Below, piece after piece: positions 63,012-64,000 of a DNA stretch of 64,000 nucleotides. Source of the DNA: Lysobacter_K sp043738095 (lineage in GTDB: Bacteria; Pseudomonadota; Gammaproteobacteria; Xanthomonadales; Xanthomonadaceae); the NCBI GenBank assembly GCA_043738095.1, contig JAYSZI010000067.1, forward strand, positions 87,780 to 151,779, in the 5' to 3' direction. The notes beneath the pieces were generated by a model. It had not been told where the DNA came from, did no database searches, and was given only the letters and a program-made list of their open reading frames with translations. The translations under genes were made by a program, and so were the position numbers. Each line of letters starts with the position of its first letter. The stretch's first letter is position 1.

Positions 63012-63563
63012 TTAGAGTTCTTCCACCACCACATTGCGATTGGTGTAGATGCACACGTCGCCGGCGATGTTGATCGACTCGACTGCGACGGTGCGCGCAT
63101 CCAGCGTCGTATGCGCCAGCAGCGCGCGCGCCGCCGACAGCGCGTACATGCCGCCGGAACCGATCGCGACCAGACCGTCCTCGGGTTCGATCACGTCGCC
63201 GGTGCCGCTGATGATCAGCGACGTTTCCCTGTCGGCCACCGCGAGCAGCGCTTCGAGCTTGCCGAAGCGGCGCTCGGTGCGCCAATCCTTCGCCAGCTCG
63301 ACGGCGGCGCGGGTGAGCTGGCCGTGTTTTTCCAGCTTCGACTCGAACAACTCGAACAGTGTGAACGCATCGGCGGCAGCGCCGGCGAAACCGGCCAACA
63401 CCTGGCCGTCGCGGCCGAGCCGGCGGACCTTGCGCGCGTTCGATTTCATCACCGTGTGGCCGAGCGTCACCTGACCGTCGCCGGCGACGACCACGCGGCC
63501 GTTGCGGCGCACCGACACGATGGTGGTGGCGTAGAAGACATTAGGGTTGTGGCTGGGGTCCAT
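63012..63563 (-). CDS. hslV: ATP-dependent protease subunit HslV
   Basis: Proteasome-like threonine peptidase, 183 residues from the ATG at 63563. The first 12 residues (MDPSHNPNVFYA) are a propeptide; removal exposes the catalytic Thr13 in TTIVSVRRNGRVVVAGDGQ. Conserved blocks VTLGHTVMKSNARKVRRL and AGFAGAAADAFTLFELFE follow. Residues upstream of 63563 in the same frame lack family features. It works as a dodecamer capped by HslU, encoded next; xerC lies upstream as in many gammaproteobacteria. Confidence 0.97.
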   Translation of the reverse strand: MDPSHNPNVFYATTIVSVRRNGRVVVAGDGQVTLGHTVMKSNARKVRRLGRDGQVLAGFAGAAADAFTLFELFESKLEKHGQLTRAAVELAKDWRTERRFGKLEALLAVADRETSLIISGTGDVIEPEDGLVAIGSGGMYALSAARALLAHTTLDARTVAVESINIAGDVCIYTNRNVVVEEL

Positions 63564-63647
63564 GGAACGTCCTGCGGCTCGAAACTGGCGTTCCACGGTT
63601 GTGGGGGCCACCCCGCATCCGCGCAAGGGGTGACCAACGACCCATCC

Positions 63648-63715
63648 GTAGAGCGGCCTTCAGGCCGCTGCCTTTCTCGAACGAACAAAAACCAGCGGCC
63701 TGAAGGCCGCTCTAC
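63648..63715. repeat. Inverted pair of GTAG-type REP elements (BIME)
   Basis: A 68-base inverted repeat between xerC and hslV. Each arm starts with the tetranucleotide GTAG and continues AGCGGCCTTCAGGCCGCT, itself a hairpin; the arms face each other across 22 A/C-rich bases and end in CTAC. GTAG-headed REPs are the hallmark of Xanthomonadales REP families, which are spread by RAYT (TnpA-REP) transposases. In transcripts it would form two stem-loops or one long hairpin between xerC and hslV. Confidence 0.9.
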
Positions 63716-63731
63716 AGAAAACGGCGTGGAC

Positions 63732-64000
63732 TCACGTCTTCCGTTTCGCCCGCGGATGCGCGCTGTCGTACACCTTGGCGAGGTGCTGGTAATCCAGATG
63801 CGTGTAGATCTGGGTGGTGGCGATGTCGGCATGGCCCAGCAGTTCCTGCACGCCGCGCAGGTCGCCGGAGGATTCCAGCACATGGCTGGCGAAGGAATGC
63901 CGCAGCAGATGCGGATGCACGCGCTTGAACAGGCCTTGGCGATGCGCGAGCCGCTGCAGGCGGATCTGCACCGCGCGCGGCGTGATCGTCGCGCCGCCGC
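63732..64000 (-). CDS. xerC: Tyrosine recombinase XerC (partial, C-terminal end)
   Basis: The last ~89 residues of a tyrosine recombinase; the frame is open to the window edge, so the start lies outside. Visible catalytic parts are HLLRHSFASHVLESSGDLRG (His-x-x-Arg), LLGHADIATTQIYTHLDYQH with the second His and the nucleophilic Tyr (in IYTHLD), and the tail LAKVYDSAHPRAKR typical of XerC. With XerD it resolves chromosome dimers at dif. Position upstream of hslVU is conserved. Confidence 0.95.
   Translation of the reverse strand, partial: GGATITPRAVQIRLQRLAHRQGLFKRVHPHLLRHSFASHVLESSGDLRGVQELLGHADIATTQIYTHLDYQHLAKVYDSAHPRAKRKT

Noticed and set aside
1..64000. CRISPR arrays, rRNA or tRNA genes, complete insertion sequences
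   Set aside because: No regularly spaced repeats, no cloverleaf or rRNA-like stretch, and no transposase frame could be seen; XerC is the housekeeping recombinase.

Overview
The window is GC-rich, gene-dense gammaproteobacterial chromosome. The gene order lipA-lipB-ybeD-dacA-rlpA-mltB-rodA-mrdA-mreDCB, hslV-hslU beside xerC, a GTAG-headed REP pair and an attC-like site next to an orphan cassette together suggest the order Xanthomonadales (Lysobacter/Luteimonas/Xanthomonas-like). The genus cannot be fixed from sequence reading alone. No rRNA, tRNA, CRISPR array or complete insertion sequence was seen.

Layout. 1-2317: two FtsX-type ABC permeases, the first cut by the window edge. 2375-5473: a DinB-like protein and two EamA exporters, read away from a divergent Lrp/AsnC regulator. 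5797-6403: a GNAT acetyltransferase followed by an attC-like site, which looks like a lone integron cassette. 6504-9726: an AraC-Ogt alkyl-DNA repair protein and the tail-specific protease Prc. 10075-12139: lipoate synthesis (lipA, lipB, ybeD). 12844-22712: a cell-wall elongation block (PBP5, RlpA, MltB, RodA, PBP2, MreD, MreC, MreB), all on the minus strand. 22954-24599: a PfkB-family kinase with a strong terminator and a YbaK deacylase.

24600-40860 is the accessory region, with less GC-rich genes at its left end. It is dominated by one 3698-residue gene on the minus strand. Its product has an N-terminal membrane anchor, a TadG-like module, about ten Ig/cadherin-like repeats, a von Willebrand A domain with an intact MIDAS, two CARDB-like modules, a set of FG-GAP propeller repeats, a long YD/Rhs barrel and a variable HNH-like nuclease tip. 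An immunity candidate overlaps its stop codon. Beyond it lies an orphan Rhs tip (a frameshifted core fragment plus an AHH nuclease) with its own Imm-like gene, then two unrecognised genes. This toxin island is the best candidate for an undescribed system.

40865-46838: a lipoprotein, an alpha/beta hydrolase, an M1 aminopeptidase and a divergent DUF5916 outer-membrane protein. 46996-50548: ubiE (carrying an in-frame dispersed-repeat insertion), proA and proB. 50820-59236: PEP carboxylase, whose N-terminus resembles the leader of the neighbouring secreted subtilase; that subtilase; and a divergent CadC-like membrane regulator. 59455-64000: cytosine deaminase, an ECF sigma factor with a membrane partner, HslU, HslV and the end of XerC.

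Most of the window is housekeeping DNA. Novelty is concentrated in the Rhs island, the cassette at about 5.8 kb, the ppc leader and the repeats inserted in or beside genes.
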